Shown here: piece after piece, positions 51,589 to 60,357 of the stretch
Position numbering within the stretch: the stretch's first letter is position 1
How the letters are laid out: each line of letters starts with the position of its first letter
Assembly (NCBI GenBank): GCA_036262835.1
Contig: DATAID010000105.1
Coordinates: forward strand, 62,001 to 126,000
DNA length: 64,000 bases
Source: RBG-16-66-20 sp036262835
Lineage (GTDB): Bacteria > Pseudomonadota > Gammaproteobacteria > Burkholderiales > SG8-39
Direction: 5' to 3'
Program-made: the position numbers and the translations under genes
Notes under the pieces: generated by a model
What the model saw: only the letters and a program-made list of their open reading frames with translations
The model's database searches: none
Told to the model about the DNA's origin: nothing

Positions 51589-51999
51589 ATGAAATCAAAG
51601 TTCGCGGTACAGCATTCCAAGGCCTCGCAATTCAAGAAGCGGGGCCTGCGGGACTACTTCGAATACCGGGACCTGGGGATAGAAAAAGCCACGCGCGGCA
51701 AGGTCATCGCGCATGTGATCCGCGCGCGGCCCGGAAAATCGCCGCACGGCCAGTGGCACCGGCACCATTGCGATGTGCAGTTCGTCTACGTGCTGAAAGG
51801 CTCGGCGGTCTTCGAGTACGAAGGCGTCGGCAGGGTGACGATGAAGGCGGGAACCTGCTTCTATCAGCCGCCCGGCATCCGCCACCGCGAGATCAGCCAC
51901 TCGAAAGACCTCGAGCTGATCGAGATCGTCGCGCCGGCGAAGTTCAGGACCGTGGCTTTGGAGGAACCTGCAGCCAGAAAGTCACCGGCCCGTCGTTGA
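51589..51999 (+). CDS. Cupin-domain protein
   Basis: 136 residues forming one cupin barrel. The first motif is GQWHRHHCDVQFVYVLKGSA, with histidines and a downstream glutamine or glutamate in place to bind a metal; the second is YQPPGIRHREISHSKDLELI. The role is unknown. TAGAAT lies six bases before the ATG, and there is no ribosome site, so the transcript may be leaderless; a TTG at 51583 is an alternative start. The last 56 bases overlap the convergent dtd gene. Confidence 0.78.
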   Translation: MKSKFAVQHSKASQFKKRGLRDYFEYRDLGIEKATRGKVIAHVIRARPGKSPHGQWHRHHCDVQFVYVLKGSAVFEYEGVGRVTMKAGTCFYQPPGIRHREISHSKDLELIEIVAPAKFRTVALEEPAARKSPARR

Positions 52000-52396
52000 C
52001 GAGGCTGACTTTCATGTCGGCGCCAAAGCGCCCGGCTTGAGTTTTCGCTTTTTCTGCCGTGTGTTTTACCCATAGAAGAAACAGCCGCTCACCTTCGTCA
52101 GGCGAGGCCGCCGAGGAAAAACCTGCTCGCGTACCTTTCTTCGTGTCCGCGGCAAGCGTGAACTGCGGAACGGCCAGCAATTCGCCTTTGGTGTCGAGGA
52201 GCGAGAGATTCATCTTGCCTTCGGCGTCGGGAAAGATCCGGTAAGTCAGCACTTTTTCGGCGAGTCGCGCAGCCTCGGTCTCGCTATCGCCGCGCTCGAC
52301 GCCGACGAGCGCGAGAATGCCGCGGCCGATGGCGCCCACGGTCTCGCCGCCGACGGCGACGCGCGCCTCGGCGACTCTTTGGATCAGCGCGATCAA
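51944..52396 (-). CDS. dtd: D-aminoacyl-tRNA deacylase
   Basis: Removes D-amino acids (and glycine wrongly attached to tRNA-Ala) from tRNA. The 150-residue protein starts MIALIQRVAEARVAVGGE and has the two active-site blocks: VPQFTLAAD, with proline where E. coli has serine (SQFTL), and VNDGPVTFWL near the C-terminus. The ATG overlaps the DUF465 gene stop as ATGA. The 3' end overlaps the cupin gene by 56 bases. Confidence 0.92.
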   Translation of the reverse strand: MIALIQRVAEARVAVGGETVGAIGRGILALVGVERGDSETEAARLAEKVLTYRIFPDAEGKMNLSLLDTKGELLAVPQFTLAADTKKGTRAGFSSAASPDEGERLFLLWVKHTAEKAKTQAGRFGADMKVSLVNDGPVTFWLQVPPKPRS

Positions 52397-52614
52397 GCGA
52401 TGATGTCGGGAATGAGGCGATCGCGCAGGCGCGCGATCGAATCTTTGAGGAAGAGCTTGCGTTTCTTCAGGCGGCGCAGCTGCAGGTTGTCCTGGCTCGG
52501 GCTCTCGCCGAGCCGCGCAATGACATCATCGAGGTCATGGTGCTCCACCTCGAGGGCCGTGATGCGCGCCTCGATGCCGACCCGCTCTTCTTCGGTCAGC
52601 GACTGGTTTCCCAA
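52393..52614 (-). CDS. DUF465 (YdcH-like) small protein
   Basis: 73 residues, all predicted helix. RLGESPSQDNLQLRRLKKRK LF is the DUF465 core (broken here for length), rich in basic residues, followed by LKDSIARLRDRL. Proteins of this family are small, abundant and of unknown function. It overlaps dtd by four bases, so the two are coupled. A GC-rich hairpin lies 20 bases upstream of its start. Confidence 0.8.
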   Translation of the reverse strand: MGNQSLTEEERVGIEARITALEVEHHDLDDVIARLGESPSQDNLQLRRLKKRKLFLKDSIARLRDRLIPDIIA

Positions 52615-52633
52615 ACGCCTTCCTTTCCGGGAT

Positions 52634-52651
52634 CCCGCGCCCGAGCGCGGG
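52634..52651. repeat. GC-rich hairpin in the leader of the DUF465-dtd pair
   Basis: CCCGCGC (52634-52640) and GCGCGGG (52645-52651) form a perfect 7-bp stem with loop CCGA, lying 20 bases upstream of the DUF465 start on the minus strand. No T-run follows, so it is not a typical terminator. It may be a leader structure. Confidence 0.35.
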
Positions 52652-52742
52652 ACTACTGCCGTTTCCTGACCAAGATTTTCACTTGGCCGGGCGTCCGGGT
52701 CGAGACTTAGTTCACTGCCCCGGGACGCTCAATCGTGCATCC

Positions 52743-52748
52743 TATAAT
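52743..52748 (+). promoter_or_regulatory. Consensus -10 element before the HD-domain gene
   Basis: A perfect TATAAT lies 36 bases upstream of the HD-domain gene's ATG. No good -35 hexamer is seen at 16-18 bases upstream. AGGGGA follows near 52756, followed by an ATG at 52762 that opens a different frame. Confidence 0.45.
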
Positions 52749-52783
52749 ACTGCTCAGGGGAATGAAACGGCGCCACAAGACGC

Positions 52784-53785
52784 ATGCGTCGCAACGATCA
52801 CGACGTCACCGACAGGATTCGAACGACCGACCTGAAGCAGGTCGCCGCGGAGGTCTTGCGCCTCTATCGCGGCCTGTATGGCGGATCGCCTTCCGGCGAT
52901 GGCGGAACGCCGGCCGACTCGATCGAGAGCGCCTTTGCCGACCTGCAGAAGCTCTACGTCGGCGAGCACCCGGAGTACATGCCCTGCGACACGGAATACC
53001 ACGACGTCCAGCACGTGCTCGACGTGACGCTCGCCATGGCGCGCCTCATGGACGGCTACGAGCGCAGCCGGAATGGATCGCGCTCGCGCGATAGTGGCTC
53101 GCCGCCGCTGCCCGCGGCGTGCTTCGCGCTCGGCGTCATCACGGCGCTTTTCCACGACTTCGGCTATCTGCGCAAGAAAAACGACCGTCGCCACCGCTAC
53201 GGCGCGGAGTACACGCTCACCCACGTCACCCGCGGCTCGAAGCATTTGCATGCCTATCTTCCGAAGATCGGGCTGAAGAAGTACGCGAAGACGGGCGCGA
53301 CGCTCGTGCACTACACCGGCTATGAGCGGCCGGCCGAAACGATCCCGCTCAACGACACGCTGCTGCGCCGCGTCGGCCACATGCTCGGCACCGCGGACAT
53401 CATCGCCCAGATGGCGGATCGCTGTTACCTGGAGAAGTGCCGGGACCGCCTCTACCCCGAGTTCGTCCTTGGCGGCCTTGCCAAGCGCAAGCTTCCGAAC
53501 GGCAAGACGCAGATCCTTTTCACCTCGGGCGACGACCTCGTGCACAAGACGCCCGGCTTCTACATGAACGCCGCCAAGCGCCTCGACCTGCAGCTCGCGC
53601 GCGCCTACGAATACGCCGAGCGGCACTTCAAGGGCCAGAACCTGTACCTGGAAGAGATGCAGAAGAACGTGCGCTACGCCCAGGCGATCGCCGATGCGCC
53701 CAACACCGGGATGCTGCGCCGCGCGCCGCCCTCCACGCTGAAGAAAGGCGTCGAGCCCTACCCGAAAGACCTCGTCATCCGCTAG
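52784..53785 (+). CDS. HD-domain protein (putative metal-dependent phosphohydrolase)
   Basis: 333 residues. The metal ligands of an HD domain are spread over YHDVQHVLDVTLAMARL, ALFHDFGYLRKKNDRR, and a late aspartate in LGTADIIAQMAD. The layout, with a histidine before the HD pair, resembles cyclic-nucleotide phosphodiesterase domains, but the substrate cannot be named. The start is uncertain, since no ribosome site precedes the ATG at 52784. The ABC importer operon begins 48 bases downstream. Confidence 0.75.
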   Translation: MRRNDHDVTDRIRTTDLKQVAAEVLRLYRGLYGGSPSGDGGTPADSIESAFADLQKLYVGEHPEYMPCDTEYHDVQHVLDVTLAMARLMDGYERSRNGSRSRDSGSPPLPAACFALGVITALFHDFGYLRKKNDRRHRYGAEYTLTHVTRGSKHLHAYLPKIGLKKYAKTGATLVHYTGYERPAETIPLNDTLLRRVGHMLGTADIIAQMADRCYLEKCRDRLYPEFVLGGLAKRKLPNGKTQILFTSGDDLVHKTPGFYMNAAKRLDLQLARAYEYAERHFKGQNLYLEEMQKNVRYAQAIADAPNTGMLRRAPPSTLKKGVEPYPKDLVIR

Positions 53786-53833
53786 CAGTCTTGCAGTAGC
53801 ATTGCATCGGAAAGCAGCGGGGAGGAACTTCGG

Positions 53834-54817
53834 TTGTCGGCAATCAGCCTGCGCGGCGTCAGCAAGGCCTGGGGCGCGACGCGTGCCGTGGACGAGGTGA
53901 GCTTCGAGGCGCCCGCAGGCCGCTTCGTCGTGCTGCTCGGTCCCTCGGGCTGCGGCAAATCCACCACGCTTCGCCTCATCGCCGGCCTTGAAGAGGTCAC
54001 GAGCGGCAGGATCTTCATCGGCGACAAGGACGTGACGGAGCTTCCGCCCGCTCGCCGGGGCATCTCGATGGTGTTCCAGTCCTATGCGCTCTTTCCGCAC
54101 CTCTCGGTCGCCGAGAACATCCAGTTCGGCCTAAAGGTGCGCGGCGTGGACGCCGATGCGCGCTCGAAGCGCCTCGCGCGCGTCGCCGAGCTGCTCGGCC
54201 TCGCGCAGCTCCTCGAGCGCAAGCCTTCGCAGCTCTCGGGCGGCCAGCAGCAGCGCGTCGCGCTCGGTCGCGCGATCATCGCCGAAACGCCGGTCTGCCT
54301 GATGGACGAGCCGCTTTCCAACCTCGACGCGCAGTTGCGCCATGAGATGCGGCGCGAGATCCGCGCGCTGCAGAGAAAGCTCGGCTTCACGATGGTGTAC
54401 GTCACGCACGACCAGACCGAGGCGATGACGATGGCCGACCAGGTGATCCTGCTGCGCGAGGGCAGGATCGAGCAGGACGGCACCCCCGAAGCGCTCTACA
54501 ACCGGCCCGCGACCGCCTTCACCGCGCGCTTCATCGGCACGCCGCCGATGAACGTGGTCAACCTCTCGGGCAACGGGCGCCTCACCGGCGTGCGGCCCGA
54601 AGACGTGCGCATCGGCAGCGAAGGGCGCGACGCCGTCATCGAGAGCATCGAATACCTCGGCGCCGATTCAGTCGTTGCCTGCCGGGTCGGCTCGGAAACG
54701 ATGGTCGCGCGCGTGGGCGGCGCAGCGCATTACGCGCCAGGAACGGCAGTAAAGCTTTCGTGGGACTCGTCGGCGGCTCACCAGTTCGATGCCGCGACGG
54801 GATTGCGCGACAACTAG
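53834..54817 (+). CDS. ABC importer ATPase (UgpC/MalK type)
   Basis: 327 residues; energises a carbohydrate or glycerol-phosphate type importer. Walker A GPSGCGKST, signature LSGGQQQR, Walker B LMDEPLSNLD and the H-loop VTHDQTEAM are all present, and a short MalK-like regulatory domain follows (TGVRPEDVRIG). It is shorter than most UgpC proteins because that last domain is reduced. The start is a TTG at 53834 with GGGAGGA upstream. It is the first gene of a five-gene operon with the binding protein and two permeases. Confidence 0.9.
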   Translation: MSAISLRGVSKAWGATRAVDEVSFEAPAGRFVVLLGPSGCGKSTTLRLIAGLEEVTSGRIFIGDKDVTELPPARRGISMVFQSYALFPHLSVAENIQFGLKVRGVDADARSKRLARVAELLGLAQLLERKPSQLSGGQQQRVALGRAIIAETPVCLMDEPLSNLDAQLRHEMRREIRALQRKLGFTMVYVTHDQTEAMTMADQVILLREGRIEQDGTPEALYNRPATAFTARFIGTPPMNVVNLSGNGRLTGVRPEDVRIGSEGRDAVIESIEYLGADSVVACRVGSETMVARVGGAAHYAPGTAVKLSWDSSAAHQFDAATGLRDN

Positions 54818-54827
54818 GGAGAAAGAC

Positions 54828-56096
54828 ATGAAAAAACTACTGTTCGCAGTGCTCGCCGCTCTGTCCTTCGCCGCGCAGGCGCAGACCGAGATTTCGTTCT
54901 ACTACCCGGTGGCGGTGGGCGGGCCGATTACCAAGATCATCGACGGCCTTGCCGCCGGGTTCGAGAAGGAGAACCCGGGAATCAAGGTGAAGCCCATTTA
55001 CTCGGGCACCTACCAGGAGTCGATCGTCAAGGCGCTTACCGCCAACAAGGCGGGCGACCCGCCGGTGCTCTCGGTGCTCCTCTCGACCGACATGTACAGC
55101 CTCATCGACGAGGACGCGATCATGCCGTGGGACGAGCTGATCAAGGCCGACGCCGACCGGGCATGGCTGAAGAGCTTCTTCCCGGGCTTCATGGAGAACA
55201 GCCAGACCGGCGGGAAGACCTGGGGCGTGCCGTTCCAGCGCTCCACCATCGTGCTCTACTGGAACAAGGAGCTCTTCAAGGACGCGGGGCTCGATCCCAA
55301 CAAGGCCCCCGCGAGCTGGAACGAGATGGTCGACTTCGCCAAAAAGCTGACCAAAAAGGACGGCTCGGGCAACGTCTCGCAGTGGGGCGTGCAGGTGCCC
55401 TCCTCGGGCTTTCCGTATTGGCTCTTCCAGGGCTTCACTACGCAGAACAACGTCATCCTCATGAGCAAGGATGGCGCGCGTACCTTCTACGACAACCCGG
55501 CGGTGATCGAGGCGCTGCAGTTCTGGGTCGATCTCTCCAGGAAGCACGGCGTGATGAAACCGGGCATCATCGAGTGGGGCACGACGCCGCGCGATTTCTT
55601 CGAGAAGAAGGTCGCGATGATGTGGACCACGACCGGCAACCTCACCAACGTGCGCACGAACGCCAAGTTCGACTTCGGCGTCGCGATGCTGCCCCAAGGC
55701 AAGCGCCGCGGCACGCCGACCGGCGGCGGCAACTTCTATCTGTTCAAGAAGTCGACCCCGGCGCAGCGCGAAGCGGCGTTCAAGTTCGTGCGCTGGACCA
55801 CCTCGCCCGAGCGCGCCGCGCAGTGGGGCATCGAGACGGGCTACGTCGCGGTGCGCGGCGACGCCTGGGACACGCCCGAGATGAAAAAGTACGTGCAGGG
55901 CTTCCCGCAGGCCGCGGTGGCGCGCGATCAGCTGCAGTATGCGGTGGCGGAGCTTTCCACCCACGACAACCAGCGCGTCACCAAGGCGCTGAACGACGGG
56001 CTGCAGGCCGCGCTCACCGGCACGAAGACGCCCGAGGCCGCGATGAAGGACGCGCAGCGGGAGGCGGAGCGCATCCTCAAGCCCTACAGGAAGTAA
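54828..56096 (+). CDS. ABC extracellular solute-binding protein (family 1, UgpB-like)
   Basis: 422 residues, periplasmic after removal of a signal peptide (MKKLLFAVLAALSFAAQAQ). Mature N-terminus TEISFYYPVAVGGPITKIID, then FEKENPGIKVKPIYSGTYQE, with TWGVPFQRSTIVLYWNKELF, a pattern seen in UgpB-like binding proteins. Ligand unresolved: glycerol-3-phosphate, a glycerophosphodiester or a sugar are all possible. The ATG at 54828 follows AGGGAGA, so the longer frame upstream is not needed. Confidence 0.88.
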   Translation: MKKLLFAVLAALSFAAQAQTEISFYYPVAVGGPITKIIDGLAAGFEKENPGIKVKPIYSGTYQESIVKALTANKAGDPPVLSVLLSTDMYSLIDEDAIMPWDELIKADADRAWLKSFFPGFMENSQTGGKTWGVPFQRSTIVLYWNKELFKDAGLDPNKAPASWNEMVDFAKKLTKKDGSGNVSQWGVQVPSSGFPYWLFQGFTTQNNVILMSKDGARTFYDNPAVIEALQFWVDLSRKHGVMKPGIIEWGTTPRDFFEKKVAMMWTTTGNLTNVRTNAKFDFGVAMLPQGKRRGTPTGGGNFYLFKKSTPAQREAAFKFVRWTTSPERAAQWGIETGYVAVRGDAWDTPEMKKYVQGFPQAAVARDQLQYAVAELSTHDNQRVTKALNDGLQAALTGTKTPEAAMKDAQREAERILKPYRK

Positions 56097-56972
56097 TTGA
56101 ATCGCGTTACGGCACAGGTCCACGGCTGGCTGCTTCTGCTGCCCGCCGCGGTCCTGCTCGCCGTCTTCACGCACTACCCTGCCGGCGCGACGCTCTGGCA
56201 CAGCCTTTTTTCCACGCCCAAGCCGAGCCGGCCGGCGGTCTTCGTCGGGCTCGACAACTACGCCGCGATGCTCGAGGACCCGGTCTTCTGGGAGTCGCTC
56301 GCCAACAACCTGTGGTTCGCGCTCGGCACGATTCCAGTGTCGATCGGGCTCGCGCTCCTCATGGCGATCTGGGTCAACGGGCGCCTCGCGGGACGCGGCT
56401 TCCTGCGCCTCGCCTATTTCACCCCGACCGTGCTGCCGATGATCGCGGTGGCCAACATCTGGCTCTTCTTTTTCACGCCGCAGTACGGGCTGCTCGAGCA
56501 GCTCACCGGGAGCCTCGGCCTGCCCAACCACAACTGGCTCGGCAGCCGCAATACCGCGCTCGGCTGCCTCGTCGTGGTGACGATCTGGAAGGAAGCGGGT
56601 TTTTTCATGATCTTCTACCTCGCCGCCCTGCAGGCGGTGCCGCCCAACCTCTATGAGGCTGCGCGCATCGAAGGGGCGGGCGCGTGGACGGTCTTCCGCC
56701 GCATCACGTTTCCGCTCCTCATGCCGACCACGCTCTTCGTGCTCGTCAACGCCGTGATCAACTCGTTTCGCCTCGTCGACCACATCGTCGTCATGACCAA
56801 GGGTGGCCCGGACAATGCGACCTCGCTCCTGCTTTATTACATCTACGACGTCGGCTTCAAATTCTGGGACTCGGCCTACGCCGCCGCGCTCACCCTGGTG
56901 TTGTTAGTGATACTCGGCGCCAGCGCGCTCATTCAATTCGTCTTTCTCGAGAAGCGGATTCATTACCGGTGA
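56097..56972 (+). CDS. ABC importer permease 1 (UgpA-like)
   Basis: 291 residues with six membrane helices. The coupling-loop motif EAARIEGAGAWTVFRRITFP (about residues 190-210) is the conserved EAA box that contacts the ATPase. The start is a TTG at 56097 that directly follows the stop codon of the binding protein, so translation is probably coupled. It ends with a GTGA overlap with the second permease. Confidence 0.88.
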   Translation: MNRVTAQVHGWLLLLPAAVLLAVFTHYPAGATLWHSLFSTPKPSRPAVFVGLDNYAAMLEDPVFWESLANNLWFALGTIPVSIGLALLMAIWVNGRLAGRGFLRLAYFTPTVLPMIAVANIWLFFFTPQYGLLEQLTGSLGLPNHNWLGSRNTALGCLVVVTIWKEAGFFMIFYLAALQAVPPNLYEAARIEGAGAWTVFRRITFPLLMPTTLFVLVNAVINSFRLVDHIVVMTKGGPDNATSLLLYYIYDVGFKFWDSAYAAALTLVLLVILGASALIQFVFLEKRIHYR

Positions 56973-57769
56973 CGCGCGCCCTCGAGACTGCCGGCGGCTG
57001 GCTGCTCGCGATCCTGTGGGTGCTGCCGCTCGCCTATGCGCTGTGGGCCGCGGTCCATCCCTCCGAGTTCTCGGTCCGCTTCGTCCCGACGGCGCCGCTC
57101 ACGCTCGCCAACTTCGAGGCCGCCTGGAATGCCGCGCCCTTCGCGCGTTACTTCGTGAACACGGTGCTCCTCGTCACGCTCATCCTCGGCGCGCAGCTGG
57201 TGCTGTGCACGCTCGCCGCCTACGCGTTCGCGCGCTACGAATTTCCGGGGCGCGACCTCGCCTTCGCGCTGGTGCTCGTGCAGCTCATGGTGATGCCCGA
57301 CGTGCTCATCGTCGAGAACTACCGCACGATGGCCCAACTGGGCATCCTCGATTCGACGCTTGCGATCGGCCTGCCCTACATGGCCTCGGCCTTCGGCATC
57401 TTCCTCCTGCGCCAGACGTTCAAGACGATCCCGAAGGAGCTCGACGAGGCGGCGCGGGTCGAGGGCGCGGGCGCGCTGCAGGTGCTCTGGAAGGTCTACG
57501 TGCCGCTCGCCCGGCCGGTCTACATCGCCTTCGGTCTCGTCTCGGTGAGCTACCACTGGAACAATTTTCTGTGGCCGATCATCGTCACCAATACGGTGAA
57601 CTCGCGGCCGCTGACGGTCGGGCTGCAGGTGTTCTCCTCGGTCGACCAGGGCATCGACTGGTCGATCATCTGCGCGGCCACGCTCATGACGAGCGCGCCG
57701 CTTCTCCTCGCGTTCCTCCTTTTCCAGCGCCAGTTCGTGCAGTCGTTCATGCGCGCGGGGATTCGCTGA
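56969..57769 (+). CDS. ABC importer permease 2 (UgpE-like)
   Basis: 266 residues with six membrane helices; the EAA box reads DEAARVEGAGALQVLWKVYV. The GTG start overlaps the first permease's stop as GTGA. It forms the transmembrane channel with permease 1. Its last base is the first base of the next start codon (TGATG), so all five genes appear translationally linked. Confidence 0.87.
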   Translation: MTRALETAGGWLLAILWVLPLAYALWAAVHPSEFSVRFVPTAPLTLANFEAAWNAAPFARYFVNTVLLVTLILGAQLVLCTLAAYAFARYEFPGRDLAFALVLVQLMVMPDVLIVENYRTMAQLGILDSTLAIGLPYMASAFGIFLLRQTFKTIPKELDEAARVEGAGALQVLWKVYVPLARPVYIAFGLVSVSYHWNNFLWPIIVTNTVNSRPLTVGLQVFSSVDQGIDWSIICAATLMTSAPLLLAFLLFQRQFVQSFMRAGIR

Positions 57770-58593
57770 TGAAACTGCTGCAATGGAACATCCAGTGGTG
57801 CCGCGGCATGGACGGCCGCGTCGATCCCGCGCGCATCGCGCGGCTCGCGCGCGAGCTCTACGACCCCGACGTCGTCTGCTTCCAGGAAGTGGCGGTCAAC
57901 TATCCCGACCTCGGCGCACCGCACGACCAGCCGGCGCTCCTCGCGGCAGCGTTTCCCGGCTACAGCGCCCACTTCGCGGCGGCGGTCGATACGCACGACG
58001 GCGGGAGCGGCCGCAAGCGCTTCGGCAACATGATCCTTTCGCGCCTGCCGGTGCGCCAGGTCTTCCGCCATGCCCTGCCCTGGCCGCCCGACGAGCGCGT
58101 GCCGAACATGCCGCGCGTCGCGGTGGAAGCCGTGGTCGAGGCGCCGTTCGGCCTGGTCGGCGTGACGACGACGCATCTGGAGTACTTCTCCGACACGCAG
58201 CGCGCGGCGCAGGTGGAGCGCCTGATCGAGCTAAAGGCCGAGGCGCTCGCGCATTCGCACCGGCCCTCGGCGCCCAAGAAGCAGGATTCCGGACCCTTCA
58301 CCCCGTTTCCGCGCGCGGCCGCCTCCATTCTCACGGGCGACCTCAATATGCGGCCCGAGGATCCGCTGGTGGCGCGCCTCGCGGGCGCGTGGCGGGACGC
58401 CTGGACGGTCGCGAACCCTGGCAAGCCGCATGCCCCGACGTTTTGCGTCCACGACGATACGTTCTCGAAGACGCCCTATTGCTGCGACTTCGTTTTTATC
58501 TCCGAGGATCTCGCGCCGAGGATTTCGGCTGCGAAAGCGGACCTGAAAAATCAGGCCTCCGACCACCAGCCGGTGATCGTGGAGCTGCGCTAG
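57769..58593 (+). CDS. Endonuclease/exonuclease/phosphatase (EEP) family hydrolase
   Basis: 274 residues. The metal-dependent phosphodiesterase fold shows QWNIQW (metal Asn), CFQEVAVNYP (metal Glu), TTHLEYFSD (catalytic His), LTGDLNMRPED and ASDHQPVIVEL. No signal peptide is seen, so it acts in the cytoplasm. It is the last gene of the importer operon, where Ugp systems usually have UgpQ, a glycerophosphodiesterase of a different fold. It may therefore hydrolyse the imported phosphodiester. This is inferred from position. Confidence 0.82.
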   Translation: MKLLQWNIQWCRGMDGRVDPARIARLARELYDPDVVCFQEVAVNYPDLGAPHDQPALLAAAFPGYSAHFAAAVDTHDGGSGRKRFGNMILSRLPVRQVFRHALPWPPDERVPNMPRVAVEAVVEAPFGLVGVTTTHLEYFSDTQRAAQVERLIELKAEALAHSHRPSAPKKQDSGPFTPFPRAAASILTGDLNMRPEDPLVARLAGAWRDAWTVANPGKPHAPTFCVHDDTFSKTPYCCDFVFISEDLAPRISAAKADLKNQASDHQPVIVELR

Positions 58594-59094
58594 CTAGGCC
58601 TTGATGCGCCCTTCGATGCGCGCGCGCAGCGCCTCGACGCGCGCGCGGTTGACGCCGAAATCGCGCCGGCCGAGGCGCGAAGCCGAGCGCACGTGGAGCA
58701 GCCCGGCGTTCTCGTCGTACGTCATCTCCAAATCGTCGACGAAGCGCATGAGCTTCGTGCGGAATTCGGCGTAGAGGTAATTTCCCTCGTGCCGGATGAC
58801 GGTCGAGCCTTGCATGCCCTCGATCGCCTTGCGCGCGGCCGCGATCGCATCGAGCGCGCCGCCCTTGAACGCAATCGGCGCGATGTAGTGCTCGGCATCG
58901 GCAGCATCGGCCTGGCTCGAGACGCAATTGGGCGTGCGCTTGCAGCGCGGCAGCTTGCCGTCTTTCACGCCGAGATAATCCGGACGTTTCCAGGAAAACA
59001 CCGTGTCCCCCGTTGCGCTCGCGACGTGCAACGCAAGTCCCGCGACTGCGCCCGCGATGAGAAATGCGACGGCGAGCAGAATGCGCTTGAACAC
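58594..59094 (-). CDS. DUF1499 protein
   Basis: 166 residues with a signal peptide or membrane anchor (MFKRILLAVAFLIAGAVAGL). DUF1499 blocks are LPRCKRTPNCVSSQADAADA and YAEFRTKLMRFVDDLEMTYD, the latter near residue 115. The family is uncharacterised, though it is common and often exported. Its stop codon directly abuts that of the EEP gene on the other strand. Confidence 0.82.
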   Translation of the reverse strand: MFKRILLAVAFLIAGAVAGLALHVASATGDTVFSWKRPDYLGVKDGKLPRCKRTPNCVSSQADAADAEHYIAPIAFKGGALDAIAAARKAIEGMQGSTVIRHEGNYLYAEFRTKLMRFVDDLEMTYDENAGLLHVRSASRLGRRDFGVNRARVEALRARIEGRIKA

Positions 59095-59135
59095 GTCGCG
59101 GCCGATGTTACCATCGCCGCAAGAGGAGAATCGCC

Positions 59136-59504
59136 ATGGCGCAACCGACTGCGCAACAACTCGCCGAGCTGCTGATCGGCATCGCGCGCGCGCAAGCCGC
59201 CGTCGTCAACGGACTGGAGAGCGAGTTCGCGGGCATTCGCAGCGGCCGCGTCATGCCGTCGCTGCAGAACGCCGCGCACCTGCGCGATCATCCCGATCCG
59301 ACGCTCGTCGACCTGCCGGTACGCGTGCTGCTCGCGAGCTTCGGCCGCACCGGCCCGGATGCCGCGGCGATCGCGCGGGATCTGGAGAGGCTTTTTTCCG
59401 GGGCTTCCGCGACGCCGCCCCCTGCTGCCGCTGCACCGGCATCGGCCGAATCCACGCCCGCGCCAGACGCGACCAACGGGCTCGATTTCAGCAAGCCGGG
59501 CTAG
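59136..59504 (+). CDS. Small protein of unknown function, cotranscribed with an amidohydrolase
   Basis: 122 residues, no signal peptide. The first 90 are helical (LAELLIGIARAQAAVVNGLE) and the rest is a Pro/Ala-rich tail ending DFSKPG. I do not recognise a family. AGGAG precedes the ATG, and the stop directly abuts the ATG of the next gene, so they are probably one unit; a chaperone or accessory role is possible but unsupported. Confidence 0.6.
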   Translation: MAQPTAQQLAELLIGIARAQAAVVNGLESEFAGIRSGRVMPSLQNAAHLRDHPDPTLVDLPVRVLLASFGRTGPDAAAIARDLERLFSGASATPPPAAAAPASAESTPAPDATNGLDFSKPG

Positions 59505-60344
59505 ATGCCGATCATCGATTCGCAGGTCCACGCCTACGAGGCCAATACGCCGAAACGCCCGTGGGCGACGGTGCCCAACTGGCCGCCGCACGTCACGGGC
59601 GACGAAATGGTCGAGGCGATGGACAAGGTCGGCGTCGACGGCGCGATCTTCATCTCGTCCTTTTCCATGTATCGCTACGACGCGAGCTACGCCGTGGAAG
59701 TGCAGCGCAAGCACCCCGGGCGCTTCGCGCTCGTCAAGCCGATCGACCCCGACGATCCCGCCGCCGGCGAAGTGATCGCCGAATGGAAGAAAACCCCCGG
59801 CGCGGTCGGCGTTCGCATCATGCTGCGCAAGGAGGAAGGCCGCCGGCCCGACGACGCGGGCTATGCCCGCATCTGCCGCGAAGCGGCGCGACACGGCTTT
59901 CCGGTGAACATCCTTTGCTGGGACAACCTGGACAACGGCACCGCCCTCATCGACCGGTACCCCGACACGCGTTTCATCGTCGATCACCTTGGCATCCTGC
60001 AGCCGCGCACGCCGCCCGCGCCGCCCGAGCCTTGGAAGGACCTGCCTAAAGTCCTTGCGCTCGCGAAGCGCAAGAACTGCGTGATCAAGGTGAGCGGCGC
60101 CTGCACGCTCTCGCGCGAGCCCTATCCCTTTCCGGACATCTGGGAGCCGCTGCAGCGCGTTTTCGATGCCTGGGGCTTCGCGCGCTGCCTCTGGGGCACC
60201 GACTGGACGCGCGCCTTCGCGGTCGTGAACTACGAGAATGCGGTCAGGCCGTTCGTCGAGTCCCGGCGCTTGAGTAACGAAGAGCGCGCGATGCTGATGG
60301 GCGGCGCCTGCGCCAGGGCCTACGGCTGGTCGCCGAAGAAATAA
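59505..60344 (+). CDS. Amidohydrolase 2 family protein
   Basis: 279 residues forming a TIM-barrel metal hydrolase or decarboxylase. DSQVHAYEA holds one likely metal histidine, FIVDHLGI and LWGTDWTR hold others, in the order seen in the family that includes lactone hydrolases and aromatic decarboxylases such as aminocarboxymuconate semialdehyde decarboxylase. The substrate is unknown. It starts one base after the stop of the small upstream gene. Confidence 0.82.
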   Translation: MPIIDSQVHAYEANTPKRPWATVPNWPPHVTGDEMVEAMDKVGVDGAIFISSFSMYRYDASYAVEVQRKHPGRFALVKPIDPDDPAAGEVIAEWKKTPGAVGVRIMLRKEEGRRPDDAGYARICREAARHGFPVNILCWDNLDNGTALIDRYPDTRFIVDHLGILQPRTPPAPPEPWKDLPKVLALAKRKNCVIKVSGACTLSREPYPFPDIWEPLQRVFDAWGFARCLWGTDWTRAFAVVNYENAVRPFVESRRLSNEERAMLMGGACARAYGWSPKK

Positions 60345-60357
60345 GCCCCCGTCCGCC

